Shown one piece after another: positions 1 to 6,836 of a stretch of 10,020 nt of DNA (positions are counted from its first letter, which is position 1; each line of letters begins with the position of its first letter). Below the pieces are notes generated by a model that ran no database searches, was not told the origin of the DNA, and worked only from the letters and a program-made list of their open reading frames with translations. Both the position numbers and the translations under genes were made by a program. This DNA comes from Firmicutes bacterium UBA3936. GTDB taxonomy: Bacteria; Bacillota; Dethiobacteria; Dethiobacterales; Dethiobacteraceae. The stretch is from positions 28,789 to 38,808 of the forward strand of contig DGEC01000030.1 of the NCBI GenBank assembly GCA_002385745.1. The letters run 5' to 3'.

Positions 1-18
1 ACAGAACCGTCCCCTGTC
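1..18. repeat. Possible copy of a dispersed short repeat at the window edge
   Basis: The first 18 bases read ACAGAACCGTCCCCTGTC, or GACAGGGGACGGTTCTGT on the other strand. ACAG and CTGT can pair around a 9-base centre. I recall near-identical motifs with a GGGGACGGTTCT core as intergenic repeats in Clostridia genomes, sometimes near REP-associated (Y1) transposase genes. No second full copy was found in this window, so the call rests on memory. The repeat may continue to the left of the window. Confidence 0.35.
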
Positions 19-28
19 TTGCTCAGTC

Positions 29-748
29 CTACCTCAGTCCAACCAATTCTTTTAGCGACTTTATTTCCTCCCCGGTCAGCCTCCGCCAATGCCCCTCTTT
101 CAGACCGGACAGTTTTATACTGCCGAAGCGCACTCTTTTCAGGTCAATAACAGGATACCCGACTGCCTCCAACATGCGGCGCACCTGCCTGTTTCTCCCT
201 TCTTTTAGTATAAGTGAAACAGTTGACGAAGACCCTGTGCTTTTAATTAAGCGGACCACTGCCGGCGCGGTTATACCGTCGGCAAGTTTAATTCCTTCAG
301 CTAATCTACGCAGTGTCTCCGCCGGCAGCCGCCCTTTTACCCGGGCAATGTATTCCTTTTCTACACCATAAGAAGGATGTGCCAGGCGGTGGGCAAGCTT
401 ACCGTCGTCCGTAAGCAAAAGCAGGCCGCTGGTATCCATGTCCAAACGACCGACAGGGAAAACGCGCCTGCCGCTGTCTTTTGCCAGTTCCGCCACCGTC
501 GGGCGGCCGTAAGGATCTGCAAGAGTAGTAATAAAGCCTGCAGGTTTGTTTAAAAGAATGTACTCCTTTTCATCTGCCGGCCTGACAGGACGGTTGTCCA
601 CCTCTACTATATCCACTGCCGGATTTATAACGAAGCCCATTTTTGTTACCGTTGTGCCGTTTACTTTAACCCGCCCGGCTGCAATCAGCCGTTCGGCTGC
701 ACGCCGCGAAGCCACACCGGCAGCGGATAAAAATTTCTGCAGTCTCAT
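29..748 (-). CDS. rluB: 23S rRNA pseudouridine synthase, RluB/RsuA family
   Basis: A 239-residue cytoplasmic enzyme that isomerises a uridine of 23S rRNA to pseudouridine. An S4 RNA-binding domain occupies about residues 1-60 (MRLQKFLSAAGVASRR). The catalytic domain carries the family signature GRLDMDTSGLL, with Asp103 of GRLD as the expected nucleophile, and a later EGRNRQVRRML motif. Length is normal for RluB. The reading frame is open up to 790, but the ATG at 748 is preferred: it begins the conserved S4 motif and has an AGGGAG ribosome site nine bases upstream. It is the last gene of the dacB-spmA-spmB-rluB series, 65 bases after spmB, as in Bacillus subtilis where the homologue (ypuL) follows spmB. 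No terminator is visible in the 28 bases after the stop. The exact target uridine cannot be read from the sequence. Confidence 0.93.
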   Translation of the reverse strand: MRLQKFLSAAGVASRRAAERLIAAGRVKVNGTTVTKMGFVINPAVDIVEVDNRPVRPADEKEYILLNKPAGFITTLADPYGRPTVAELAKDSGRRVFPVGRLDMDTSGLLLLTDDGKLAHRLAHPSYGVEKEYIARVKGRLPAETLRRLAEGIKLADGITAPAVVRLIKSTGSSSTVSLILKEGRNRQVRRMLEAVGYPVIDLKRVRFGSIKLSGLKEGHWRRLTGEEIKSLKELVGLR

Positions 749-813
749 GTTTTTAAACTCCCTGCAAAATGGTCCGCTCTTATCATACAAAATCAGCCCA
801 CGGCCTGCAAGCC

Positions 814-1350
814 TTAATAAAATACCAGCGTACAGACAGCCACTGCCACCGCGAATGCTGTAAAATCGGCAATCAAACCTGTCACCAGGGCATGCCTGAT
901 GCGCCGGATGCCGACAGAACCAAAATATACTGTCAGGATGTATAAAGTGGTATCCGTACTGCCCTGCATTGTAGAAGCCAACCTTCCGATAAAAGAATCG
1001 GGGCCGTGATCCTGCAGTATTTCGGCGGTTACACCCAGGGCGCCGCTGCCGGAAAGCGGGCGCAAAAATGCGAGTGGCAGTATTTCACCGGGCAAGTTTA
1101 TTTTTTGCAAGACCGGGGACAACAGGCTTGTAACAATATCCAGCGCTCCGGACGAACGCAAAAGCCCGATTGCCACAAGCATGGCAACCAGATAAGGAAT
1201 TAATGCCACGGCAGTCTGGAAACCTTCGGCGGCTCCTTCTGTAAAAGTGGCAAAAAGATCCACTTTTTTAGCTGCGGCATAAAGCAGGACCACGAATAAA
1301 AACAGTGGGATTGACCAGGCTACTGCCGTTTGTACCAGGCTTTGCAGCAT
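814..1350 (-). CDS. spmB: Spore maturation protein B
   Basis: A 178-residue integral membrane protein of the nucleoside-recognition ('Gate') domain family. In Bacillus subtilis SpmA and SpmB act together, and mutants make spores with a poorly dehydrated core and reduced heat resistance; the transported substrate, if any, is not established. The sequence is dominated by hydrophobic segments: residues about 9-27, a conserved stretch EGFQTAVALIPYLVAMLVAIGLL (first 20 residues shown would suffice: positions 42-64), and a C-terminal helix. Conserved patches include RPLSGSGALG and STMQGSTDTT, where the family has small and polar residues within the membrane. The ATG lies four bases after the spmA stop, and the AGGAGGT ribosome site overlaps that stop codon, so translation of the two is probably coupled. 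Confidence 0.95.
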   Translation of the reverse strand: MLQSLVQTAVAWSIPLFLFVVLLYAAAKKVDLFATFTEGAAEGFQTAVALIPYLVAMLVAIGLLRSSGALDIVTSLLSPVLQKINLPGEILPLAFLRPLSGSGALGVTAEILQDHGPDSFIGRLASTMQGSTDTTLYILTVYFGSVGIRRIRHALVTGLIADFTAFAVAVAVCTLVFY

Positions 1351-1354
1351 AGCA

Positions 1355-1945
1355 CTACCTCCTTTTGCCGGCTGTAAATCTTCTCAGAAAACGTTCTGTT
1401 ATTATGCCTGCGACGAAGCCGGCAAAGGTGGCAATCAGTGTTGTGCCTACTATCTCTGCCGGGTTTGTGGAGCCGCTGGCGGCCCGCATTGCCACAACCG
1501 TCGTTGGAATCAGCGTCAGACTGGAGGTGTTGACAGCCAGGAAAGTACACATCTCATCACTGGCCGTCTCGGGGTCATCGTTTATTTGCTGTAATGCCTG
1601 CATGGCTTTAAGCCCGAAAGGAGTTGCAGCACTCCCCATTCCCAGCAGGTTGGCGCTCATATTCATTAAAATTGCGTTCATGGCCGGATGATTCCGCGGC
1701 AAACGGGGAAATAAAAGCGCGGAAAAAGGCCGCAGAAGCAGGACAACCAAGCGTATTAACCCGCTTTTCTCAATAATCTTCATGATCCCCAGCCAAAATG
1801 TCATAATGCTGATCATTGAAAAAGCCACACCAACGGCTTGTTCGGCTGATGAAAAGATAGTTTCGGTCACAAGGTCAATTCTTCCCCCTGCCGCCGCCGC
1901 TATCAGGCTGATAACAATCATCCCCAGCCAGATAATATTAATCAC
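1355..1945 (-). CDS. spmA: Spore maturation protein A
   Basis: A 196-residue integral membrane protein, partner of SpmB in spore core dehydration. It carries the Gate domain with conserved stretches FWLGIMKIIEKSGL (about 50-63), NMSANLLGMGSAATPFGLKA (about 95-114) and FLAVNTSSLTLIPTT (about 135-149). These small-residue-rich membrane segments are typical of SpmA. The start chosen is GTG at 1945: it gives MINIIW, matching the usual SpmA N terminus, and has a CGGAGG ribosome site nine bases upstream. The longer frame would begin with TTG at 1954, directly abutting that ribosome site, which makes it a poor start. The gene follows dacB by 41 bases and ends inside the ribosome site of spmB. The dacB-spmA-spmB order is the one known as a sigma-E-dependent operon in Bacillus subtilis; that regulation is inferred here. 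Confidence 0.94.
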   Translation of the reverse strand: MINIIWLGMIVISLIAAAAGGRIDLVTETIFSSAEQAVGVAFSMISIMTFWLGIMKIIEKSGLIRLVVLLLRPFSALLFPRLPRNHPAMNAILMNMSANLLGMGSAATPFGLKAMQALQQINDDPETASDEMCTFLAVNTSSLTLIPTTVVAMRAASGSTNPAEIVGTTLIATFAGFVAGIITERFLRRFTAGKRR

Positions 1946-1986
1946 TTCCCCCAACCTCCGGCATCCCCGATTTGAAATGAATCAGG

Positions 1987-3111
1987 CTATCTTGAAAACA
2001 AACCTTTGAAAAAAGCGGCTATACTGCTGAAAAAACTGCGCCTTTTTACTTCCTCCGCCGCCAGAAGGGGCGTCTCCGCCACATGGTGCCGGCCAAAATA
2101 AATATTGAGAATTCCTATCTTTTGTCCTTTTCTGACCGGCGCCGTTATTACATTTGGCACATTAAATTCAAAGCGCAAAAGCTGAGCTTCGTTTTCCCGC
2201 AGCGGCAGACCAATATTTTCCTGCGCCACCAGATTCACCTTTTCAGCGATCCCCCTTCTTACAGCCGTTGTTTTCAGCTTCTGGCCGGCAAAGACAACCG
2301 TCTCCCAGGCATAATTATTAAAGCCAAAATCCAACAGGGTAATGGTGTCCTCCCACATTTGCGGCGCATTTAAAACTACTGAGATCAAGCGCCAGCCTTC
2401 ACGGGACGCCGCTCCGACAAAACAGCGTCCAGCCGGCGTGGTCCAGCCTGTTTTAATGCCTTCCGCACCCTCGTACATGGTTAACAGCCTGTTCTGGTTG
2501 TGCAAGATCCTGTCATAGGGCCTTCCGGTCCAGGAGATCTTTTTTTCACGGGTAGACGCCACTTCACGGAATTTTGGCAGGCTCATGGCATGGGAAGCTA
2601 TGAGAGCCAGGTCATATGCCGTAGTATAGTGATTTTCATCGTTTAGCCCGTGTGGATTGGCAAAACTGGTACCGTTTGCTCCGAGCTCGCGGCTTCTTGC
2701 CGTCATGGCTTTGGCAAATTCCTCCACCGAACCGCTTAAGTGCTCGGCAATTGCCACAGCAGCGTCATTACCGGACTGTAAAATTAAACCGTAAAGCAGC
2801 TCTTCCAGTGTTTTTTTCTCCCCCGCCTCCAGGTCAATACTTGAACCTTCAACCAGGGAAGCATACTCACTCACTGTTACCGTTTCATCCAGCCTTCCTG
2901 ATTCAATGGCTAAAATGGCCGTCATAATTTTCGTAGTGCTTGCCATGGGCAACTGTTCGTAAGCATTTTTACTGAACAAAATCCTGCCTGTAGTCTGATC
3001 AAGGACTATTGCCGCCCTGGCAGTCACTGACGGCGGTTCCAGTGCACCCGCAACAGCCGGCGGCAGCAGTAAAAACAACAAAAACAGCAAAATTATCTTC
3101 TTTTTGTCCAT
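1987..3111 (-). CDS. dacB: D-alanyl-D-alanine carboxypeptidase (S11 family), sporulation type
   Basis: A 374-residue penicillin-binding protein that removes the terminal D-Ala from peptidoglycan stem peptides. The signal peptide covers about residues 1-23, with likely cleavage after AGA. All three active-site motifs are present: SxxK as STTK (Ser58-Lys61), SGN (113-115) and KTG (220-222, in GIKTGWTTPAG). A C-terminal beta-rich PBP5-type domain follows, and the last ~19 residues (RRSFFSSIAAFFKGLFSR) look like an amphipathic membrane-anchoring helix. The ATG at 3111 has a GGGAGGT site six bases upstream; an in-frame extension to 3168 adds a non-conserved leader and lies in the terminator region. 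The symbol dacB rather than dacF or dacA rests on the position just before spmA-spmB. Its expected role is adjusting spore-cortex cross-linking. Confidence 0.92.
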   Translation of the reverse strand: MDKKKIILLFLLFLLLPPAVAGALEPPSVTARAAIVLDQTTGRILFSKNAYEQLPMASTTKIMTAILAIESGRLDETVTVSEYASLVEGSSIDLEAGEKKTLEELLYGLILQSGNDAAVAIAEHLSGSVEEFAKAMTARSRELGANGTSFANPHGLNDENHYTTAYDLALIASHAMSLPKFREVASTREKKISWTGRPYDRILHNQNRLLTMYEGAEGIKTGWTTPAGRCFVGAASREGWRLISVVLNAPQMWEDTITLLDFGFNNYAWETVVFAGQKLKTTAVRRGIAEKVNLVAQENIGLPLRENEAQLLRFEFNVPNVITAPVRKGQKIGILNIYFGRHHVAETPLLAAEEVKRRSFFSSIAAFFKGLFSR

Positions 3112-3141
3112 TGGCAGACCTCCCAAGCAAGGGCGACATCT

Positions 3142-3177
3142 AAAAAAGCCATGCTTATAGTTATTCACACGGCTTTT
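3142..3177 (-). terminator. Intrinsic terminator after ytfJ
   Basis: On the minus strand AAAAGCCGTG (3177-3168) pairs with CATGGCTTTT (3153-3144) over 10 bp with one G-U pair, enclosing a 14-base loop. The 3' arm runs straight into a tract of six T (3147-3142). It lies 23 bases after the ytfJ stop and fits a Rho-independent terminator closing the ytfI-ytfJ unit. A possible dacB promoter overlaps it. Confidence 0.65.
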
Positions 3178-3186
3178 GGAATATGA
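3158..3186 (-). promoter_or_regulatory. Candidate sigma-E-like promoter for dacB-spmA-spmB-rluB
   Basis: On the minus strand TCATATT (3186-3180) matches the sigma-E -35 consensus well. After a 14-base spacer comes AATAACTA (3165-3158), which keeps the ATA core of the sigma-E -10 but is otherwise weak. Transcription would start near 3150, about 40 bases before the dacB ATG. Bacillus subtilis dacB is sigma-E dependent, which is the main support beyond the -35 match. Confidence 0.35.
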
Positions 3187-3200
3187 ACCTGTTAGTGTCT

Positions 3201-3623
3201 TTAAATCTGGTAATCGGGCGGCGGGGTCTCTTCCACGCTTTCAAACATGCCTTTAACCTGGCTGATTATCTGCGGTACTATATCCATAATCCTATCAAAG
3301 AGAGCGCTTCTGTCCACTGGTAGCAGGCGCACCTGCCCTGTATTGCCGACAACCAGAAAAGCCATCGGCTGAATGGAAACCCCGCCTCCGCTTCCGCCGC
3401 CAAAAGGCAGCGAAGATTCTTTATTTTCCTGTTTCCCTTTTTTTTCTCCGTCCTCAAATTCACTGCCGCCGGCGGCAAAGCCAAAGGAAACCCTTGATAT
3501 GGGAATAATCGTCGTGCCGTCCGGTGTCTCCACAGGATCGCCGATGATGGTATTAACATCCACCATTTCCCTGATATTTTCCATAGCGGTTTTCATTAAG
3601 CCCTGTATTGGATGCTCCTGCAT
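3201..3623 (-). CDS. ytfJ: Sporulation protein YtfJ/GerW family
   Basis: A 140-residue protein recognised by VDVNTIIGDPVETPDGTTI (about residues 22-40), IPISRVSFGFAAGGSEF (about 41-57), a glycine-rich FGGGSGGGVSIQP patch (about 74-86) and AFLVV following it. In Bacillus subtilis the homologue is made in the forespore and is needed for normal L-alanine germination; its biochemical role is unknown. There is no signal peptide. Between the two conserved blocks is a charged linker of about 18 residues, and the C terminus (VEETPPPDYQI) is polar and probably flexible. The ATG lies three bases after the ytfI stop, and its GAGGAGGT ribosome site overlaps the end of ytfI, so the two are almost certainly co-translated. 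A terminator follows the gene. Confidence 0.92.
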   Translation of the reverse strand: MQEHPIQGLMKTAMENIREMVDVNTIIGDPVETPDGTTIIPISRVSFGFAAGGSEFEDGEKKGKQENKESSLPFGGGSGGGVSIQPMAFLVVGNTGQVRLLPVDRSALFDRIMDIVPQIISQVKGMFESVEETPPPDYQI

Positions 3624-3626
3624 GGC

Positions 3627-4271
3627 TTATTTACCTCCTCTGATTTTTATAAATAAAAGCAGCAAGCCTCCTGCGGTAATATGAAAGATGCGCATTTTCA
3701 CAAGAGTATCTACCCTGAGGGCAAAAGCTTTGCGGGAGCCAAAATCCGGTTTGATGGACAAAACAGGCCTTTTTTGCAGACGCAGGTATCTTTGCAAAAA
3801 TGCAGCCACAGTGCCTGCCGTACTCCAGAACAGGCCGCAGGCGATACCGGTCAGGGCGGCATCTCCTGTGCTTATACGGATATGCACCGCCAGTTTTTCA
3901 ATTCTCACCGTATTAAGGAAAATCTTAATCAAGAAGGAAAGTATTTTTTTATTTCTTTGTAAGAAAATCAGAAAACGGCGCATTGCCTGTAATTTGACGG
4001 CAAAAAGGGATAACACTTCCCTGCTTTTCTTTAGCAAAAACCTGTCCCCTGCTTTCATTTCCGTTTCCAGGTACACTTCTGCCGCTGGCTTTCTCCGGAT
4101 TACCGGCACATCAAAACTCAAACGAAGCAGGGAAAATAAAGTGCTGATGCGCACAGTAAAAAAATCATCTTTATTTTCCCTAACAAAAAAAAGATTTATA
4201 CGTATAGGAATCAGCTGAAGCAAAGCAGCAGCCCCTAAAAGGGCAGGTAGGACCGTCAAGTATAATTTCAT
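3627..4271 (-). CDS. ytfI: DUF2953 membrane-associated protein (YtfI-like)
   Basis: A 214-residue protein with a hydrophobic N-terminal segment (about 4-24), a basic middle, the family-typical motif TGDAALTGIACGLFWSTAG (about 135-153) and a second hydrophobic stretch near the C terminus (about 195-210). This fits DUF2953, whose function is unknown. In Bacillus subtilis ytfI sits directly before ytfJ, the same arrangement as here; that adjacency strongly supports the assignment and suggests a sporulation or germination role. The ATG at 4271 has a modest GGTGA ribosome site. The sequence is rich in Lys, Arg and Phe and less conserved than its neighbours. The upstream 190 bases carry no gene. 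Confidence 0.82.
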   Translation of the reverse strand: MKLYLTVLPALLGAAALLQLIPIRINLFFVRENKDDFFTVRISTLFSLLRLSFDVPVIRRKPAAEVYLETEMKAGDRFLLKKSREVLSLFAVKLQAMRRFLIFLQRNKKILSFLIKIFLNTVRIEKLAVHIRISTGDAALTGIACGLFWSTAGTVAAFLQRYLRLQKRPVLSIKPDFGSRKAFALRVDTLVKMRIFHITAGGLLLLFIKIRGGK

Positions 4272-4297
4272 ATTTCACCACTCAGCCGCTTTGCCTA

Positions 4298-4326
4298 TAA
4301 AATATCCCAATTAAGAAATTAAATGC
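4298..4326 (-). promoter_or_regulatory. Weak candidate forespore-type (sigma-F/G) promoter before ytfI
   Basis: On the minus strand GCATT (4326-4322) and, 14 bases on, GGATATTTTA (4307-4298) resemble the sigma-F/sigma-G pattern GyATA and GGnnAnAnTw, with one mismatch in each half and a spacer about one base short. It ends 26 bases before the ytfI ATG. Forespore expression would suit ytfJ. No convincing sigma-A promoter is visible between 4272 and 4420, but this AT-rich stretch could match by chance. Confidence 0.25.
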
Positions 4327-4420
4327 ATTATCACTGCAATGGCGCACCCCTTCCCCCGGGCAAATGACCGCCCGGCAATGTACAGGTAAGAGTGCTGCCT
4401 AACCGGAAGCTTTGCCAATG

Positions 4421-4461
4421 ATAAAGGAGTTGCCGCATTTTCCCCGCGGCAGCTCCTTTAT
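4421..4461 (-). terminator. Strong hairpin, terminator after the PPIase gene
   Basis: ATAAAGGAGTTGCCGC (4421-4436) pairs with GCGGCAGCTCCTTTAT (4446-4461) over 16 bp with a single T/G wobble position, around a 9-base loop. It begins immediately after the PPIase stop codon (4462-4464). The T-tract on the minus strand is poor (TTTAT then CATT), so termination may rely on the long stem. The remaining bases to 4272 hold no gene. Confidence 0.7.
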
Positions 4462-5340
4462 TTATTCTAGCATAATTTCCACCTTTGCAGAGTTTCGCAG
4501 ATTGCGATATACCTCATTTACCTGGGAATTGATAATTTCCCTCAGCAATGCTTCTTTTACCTGTTCTTCAGCCTCGGAGAAAGTTACTTCCCGGGCTTCC
4601 TGAATCTCCAATACTTCAATAACATGATAACCGTAGGCAGTCTTTACGGGCTGCCTGTAGAGTCCCACTGGCTCCGAAAAAGCCACTTCCTCAAATTCTT
4701 TAACTAAATCACCTTTCTCCACAAAACCCAGTTCACCGCCCGCAGCCGCCGTTCCCGGATCCTTTGAATACTGGCCGGCAAGCTCGGCAAATTCTTCCCC
4801 CTGCTCCAGTTTTTCTATTATTTCCCAGGCTTCTTCTTCCTTTTCCAAAAGGATATGCCGGACATTAACCCGGTGAGGAGTATTAAAGTCTGCAGAGTGT
4901 TTTGCGTAATAATCTCTTATTTCTTCAGCGGTAATTTCCGTTTTGTCGGTGATTATTCTCTCCAGAATCAGGTCAATTTTAATACTGTCATCAAACCTTT
5001 CTTCCTTAACACCGTACTGTTCCAGATAAAGCCGAAAATGCTCTTCATTGCCGTTAAAATTTTCTTCAATAATTTTTTCTTTTCTTGCCTCCACATCCCG
5101 GGCGGGTATGTCAATGTTCTGCTTCTTTGCCTCCTGGAAAATAACCGTCTTGCTGATAAGCTGCTCCAGTACTGCTTGACCGTTGTTTTCAACCAGTGCA
5201 TTATAAAATTCATCTTTTGTGATTTTTTCCCCGTTTACAAGGGCCACAACTTCACTTCGCCCGGAAAAATAAACTACGGCGGCAGCCGCCACGAGAAGAA
5301 CAGCGACAGCTATTACAACTGCATATTGATATTTTTTCAT
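4462..5340 (-). CDS. Membrane-anchored parvulin-type peptidyl-prolyl isomerase (PrsA/SurA-like foldase)
   Basis: A 292-residue extracytoplasmic foldase that should catalyse cis-trans isomerisation of X-Pro bonds in exported proteins. An N-terminal hydrophobic helix (about 6-25) acts as signal-anchor; no lipobox cysteine follows it, so unlike classical PrsA it would not be a lipoprotein. A SurA-type N-terminal chaperone region covers about 30-150. The parvulin domain covers about 157-246, with intact markers VRHILL (His162), FAELAGQYSKDPGTAAAGG (about 184-202), LGFVEKGDLVKEFE and YGYHVIEV (His239). A charged helical tail returns to the chaperone module. The ATG has a GGGGTGA ribosome site. The gene has its own promoter upstream and a hairpin right after its stop, so it is probably monocistronic. 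Targets cannot be inferred. Confidence 0.88.
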   Translation of the reverse strand: MKKYQYAVVIAVAVLLVAAAAVVYFSGRSEVVALVNGEKITKDEFYNALVENNGQAVLEQLISKTVIFQEAKKQNIDIPARDVEARKEKIIEENFNGNEEHFRLYLEQYGVKEERFDDSIKIDLILERIITDKTEITAEEIRDYYAKHSADFNTPHRVNVRHILLEKEEEAWEIIEKLEQGEEFAELAGQYSKDPGTAAAGGELGFVEKGDLVKEFEEVAFSEPVGLYRQPVKTAYGYHVIEVLEIQEAREVTFSEAEEQVKEALLREIINSQVNEVYRNLRNSAKVEIMLE

Positions 5341-5410
5341 TTTTCACCCCGTATTTTTGTTTTTTAATTTTATTCCCGGATTAAGATGGCAGGCTCAGGC
5401 CACAAACCCC

Positions 5411-5442
5411 ATTATAACAGCAATTTGTTAAAATCCTGTGAA
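5411..5442 (-). promoter_or_regulatory. Extended -10 (sigma-A) promoter of the PPIase gene
   Basis: On the minus strand a perfect TATAAT (5416-5411) is preceded by TGT, forming the extended -10 TGnTATAAT. TTCACA (5442-5437) is a 5/6 match to the -35 consensus, but the 20-base spacer is long; extended -10 promoters often need little -35. Transcription would begin near 5404, leaving about 63 bases of leader before the ATG. Confidence 0.6.
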
Positions 5443-5454
5443 TTTTTCCTGAGT

Positions 5455-5970
5455 TTATTGTTTATCTTCTTCCATTATCAGGGGCGGCAGTTCCGACAAA
5501 TCCTTGAGCCCGAAATATTTAAGGAATTCCCTGGTTGTCCCGTAAAGAAGCGGGCGTCCCGGTACATCCTTGCGTCCCACAATCCGTATGAAACGGCGTT
5601 TGCGCAATGTTTCAAGAACTTTGTCCGTTTTTACACCGCGGATCGACTCAATTTCTATCCGGGTAACGGGCTGGCGATAAGCAATAATAGCCAGGGTTTC
5701 CAAGGCGGCATTGGAAAGAGAATAACTTTTTTCACCACTGAATAACTTCTCTATAACGGGGGCTGCTGCAGGTTTTGTACTTAACTGAAAGCCGCGGGCG
5801 ATTTCCACAAGCTGCAGTCCCCGGTCCGCCTTTTCATAATCCTTTTGCAGTTCCTTCAGTACGCGCCGGACTTCCCGGGTTTCGGCGCCCGTTATCTCTG
5901 CCAGCCTTGCAGGCGGCATTGGCTCCTCAGCCACAAAAAGCAGGGCTTCCAACAGTGGTTTTAATTCCAT
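5455..5970 (-). CDS. scpB: Segregation and condensation protein B
   Basis: A 171-residue dimeric subunit of the SMC-ScpA-ScpB condensin that loads on the nucleoid and promotes chromosome segregation. Two winged-helix domains are expected, about 1-80 and 85-160. Family signatures are seen: LLEALLFVAEEP at the N terminus, ALETLAIIAYRQPVTRIEIE (about 89-108), IRGV, and GRPLLYGTTREFLKYFGL (about 138-155) followed by LSELP. The ATG at 5970 with a GGAGGTG ribosome site starts the conserved sequence; the open frame to 6033 adds residues that overlap scpA. The C-terminal tail is short, making the protein somewhat smaller than the Bacillus subtilis one. It starts 14 bases after the scpA stop. No terminator is visible after it, so some transcripts may read on into the PPIase gene. 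Confidence 0.95.
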   Translation of the reverse strand: MELKPLLEALLFVAEEPMPPARLAEITGAETREVRRVLKELQKDYEKADRGLQLVEIARGFQLSTKPAAAPVIEKLFSGEKSYSLSNAALETLAIIAYRQPVTRIEIESIRGVKTDKVLETLRKRRFIRIVGRKDVPGRPLLYGTTREFLKYFGLKDLSELPPLIMEEDKQ

Positions 5971-5984
5971 GGTTCCACCTCCGG

Positions 5985-6722
5985 CTACAGCCTGCTGACA
6001 AAAATTTGTCTGCTTAAGGGTTCTGACTGCCAAACAGCAACCTTTTTCAAGCGAACCAGTTCCAAAAGGGCAACGAAAATTGTTACAATTTCAGATAATG
6101 CGGCACCGGGGGGGAAAAGCGCAAAGAAGTCCACACCTGACTGTTTTTTTTGCAATGCTGCCATTATTTCTTTCATTTTATCCTGCACTGAAAAAGCCTC
6201 CGGAGACAGGTCCTGCGGTTCCCTTTCTTTTTCCGCAAGCACTCTTTCCAGTGCCTGCAGCAAGGCAGGCAGGGGCACACCGCTGATGGACGCCTCATCT
6301 TCCGGATTAACAAGGACAATTTTTTCCCCGGACAAAGAGCGGACAAAGACACGTTTCTGCTTTTGTTCAAAACTGCGCAGTTCCCCGGCAACCTGCCGGT
6401 AGAAGCGGTATTCAACCAGCTTTTCTATCAGTTCTTCTCGGGAATTGATACTGATTATTTCTTCTTCTGTTTCATCATCATCTTCATCTACTGCCGCCGG
6501 CAGTAATTTTTTTGACTTCAGCCTTAACAAGGTAGCGGCCATCAGCAAAAACTCAGAGGCAATTTCCAGATTCAATTCCCGCATAGTCTGCAGCGCCTGT
6601 AGATATTGCGCAGTTATCTCTGCAATGGATATCTCGTAAATATCCACTTCCGCCTTTTCAATCAGATGGAAAAGCAGATCGAAGGGCCCTTGAAACACAG
6701 GCAGGCTAATCTGATACTTCAC
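5985..6722 (-). CDS. scpA: Segregation and condensation protein A (kleisin)
   Basis: A 245-residue kleisin that bridges the SMC heads and binds an ScpB dimer. The N-terminal SMC-binding domain shows LPVFQGPFDLLFHLIEKAEV (about 7-26), followed by IAEITAQYL and EFLLMAATLLRLKSKKLLP (about 57-75). An acidic linker (DEDDDETEEE, about 79-88) precedes the ScpB-binding region, and the C-terminal winged helix includes EIVTIFVALLELVRLKKVAV (about 211-230). The chosen start is GTG at 6722, which has an AAAGGAAG ribosome site and yields the normal family N terminus. The frame stays open a further 34 codons to a GTG at 6822-6824 that also has a plausible GAGG site, so a longer form is possible. scpB follows after 14 bases. 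Confidence 0.93.
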   Translation of the reverse strand: MKYQISLPVFQGPFDLLFHLIEKAEVDIYEISIAEITAQYLQALQTMRELNLEIASEFLLMAATLLRLKSKKLLPAAVDEDDDETEEEIISINSREELIEKLVEYRFYRQVAGELRSFEQKQKRVFVRSLSGEKIVLVNPEDEASISGVPLPALLQALERVLAEKEREPQDLSPEAFSVQDKMKEIMAALQKKQSGVDFFALFPPGAALSEIVTIFVALLELVRLKKVAVWQSEPLSRQIFVSRL

Positions 6723-6836
6723 CTGTAACTTCCTTTCGTCAAAATTGCATATTGCAGCAGCCGCTTTTGTCTGCCGGGCCGTTCTTTTGCCGTTCACATA
6801 AAAGGACGGAGCTTTAAGGTTCACAAGCCGCCTCGA

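Noticed and set aside
785..813. Possible weak terminator between spmB and rluB
   Set aside because: The best stem (CAGGCC with GGCTG) needs a bulge and is about 5 bp, with only ATTTTG after it. Read-through into rluB is more likely.
1006..1203. Plus-strand open frames opposite spmB, and similar frames across the window
   Set aside because: They lie antisense to well-recognised genes, show no family motifs and lack good ribosome sites; they are reading-frame shadows.
4356..4375. CCGGGC/GCCCGG hairpin with 8-base loop between the PPIase and ytfI genes
   Set aside because: The stem is only 6 bp and no T-tract follows on either strand; the stronger 4421-4461 hairpin already explains termination.
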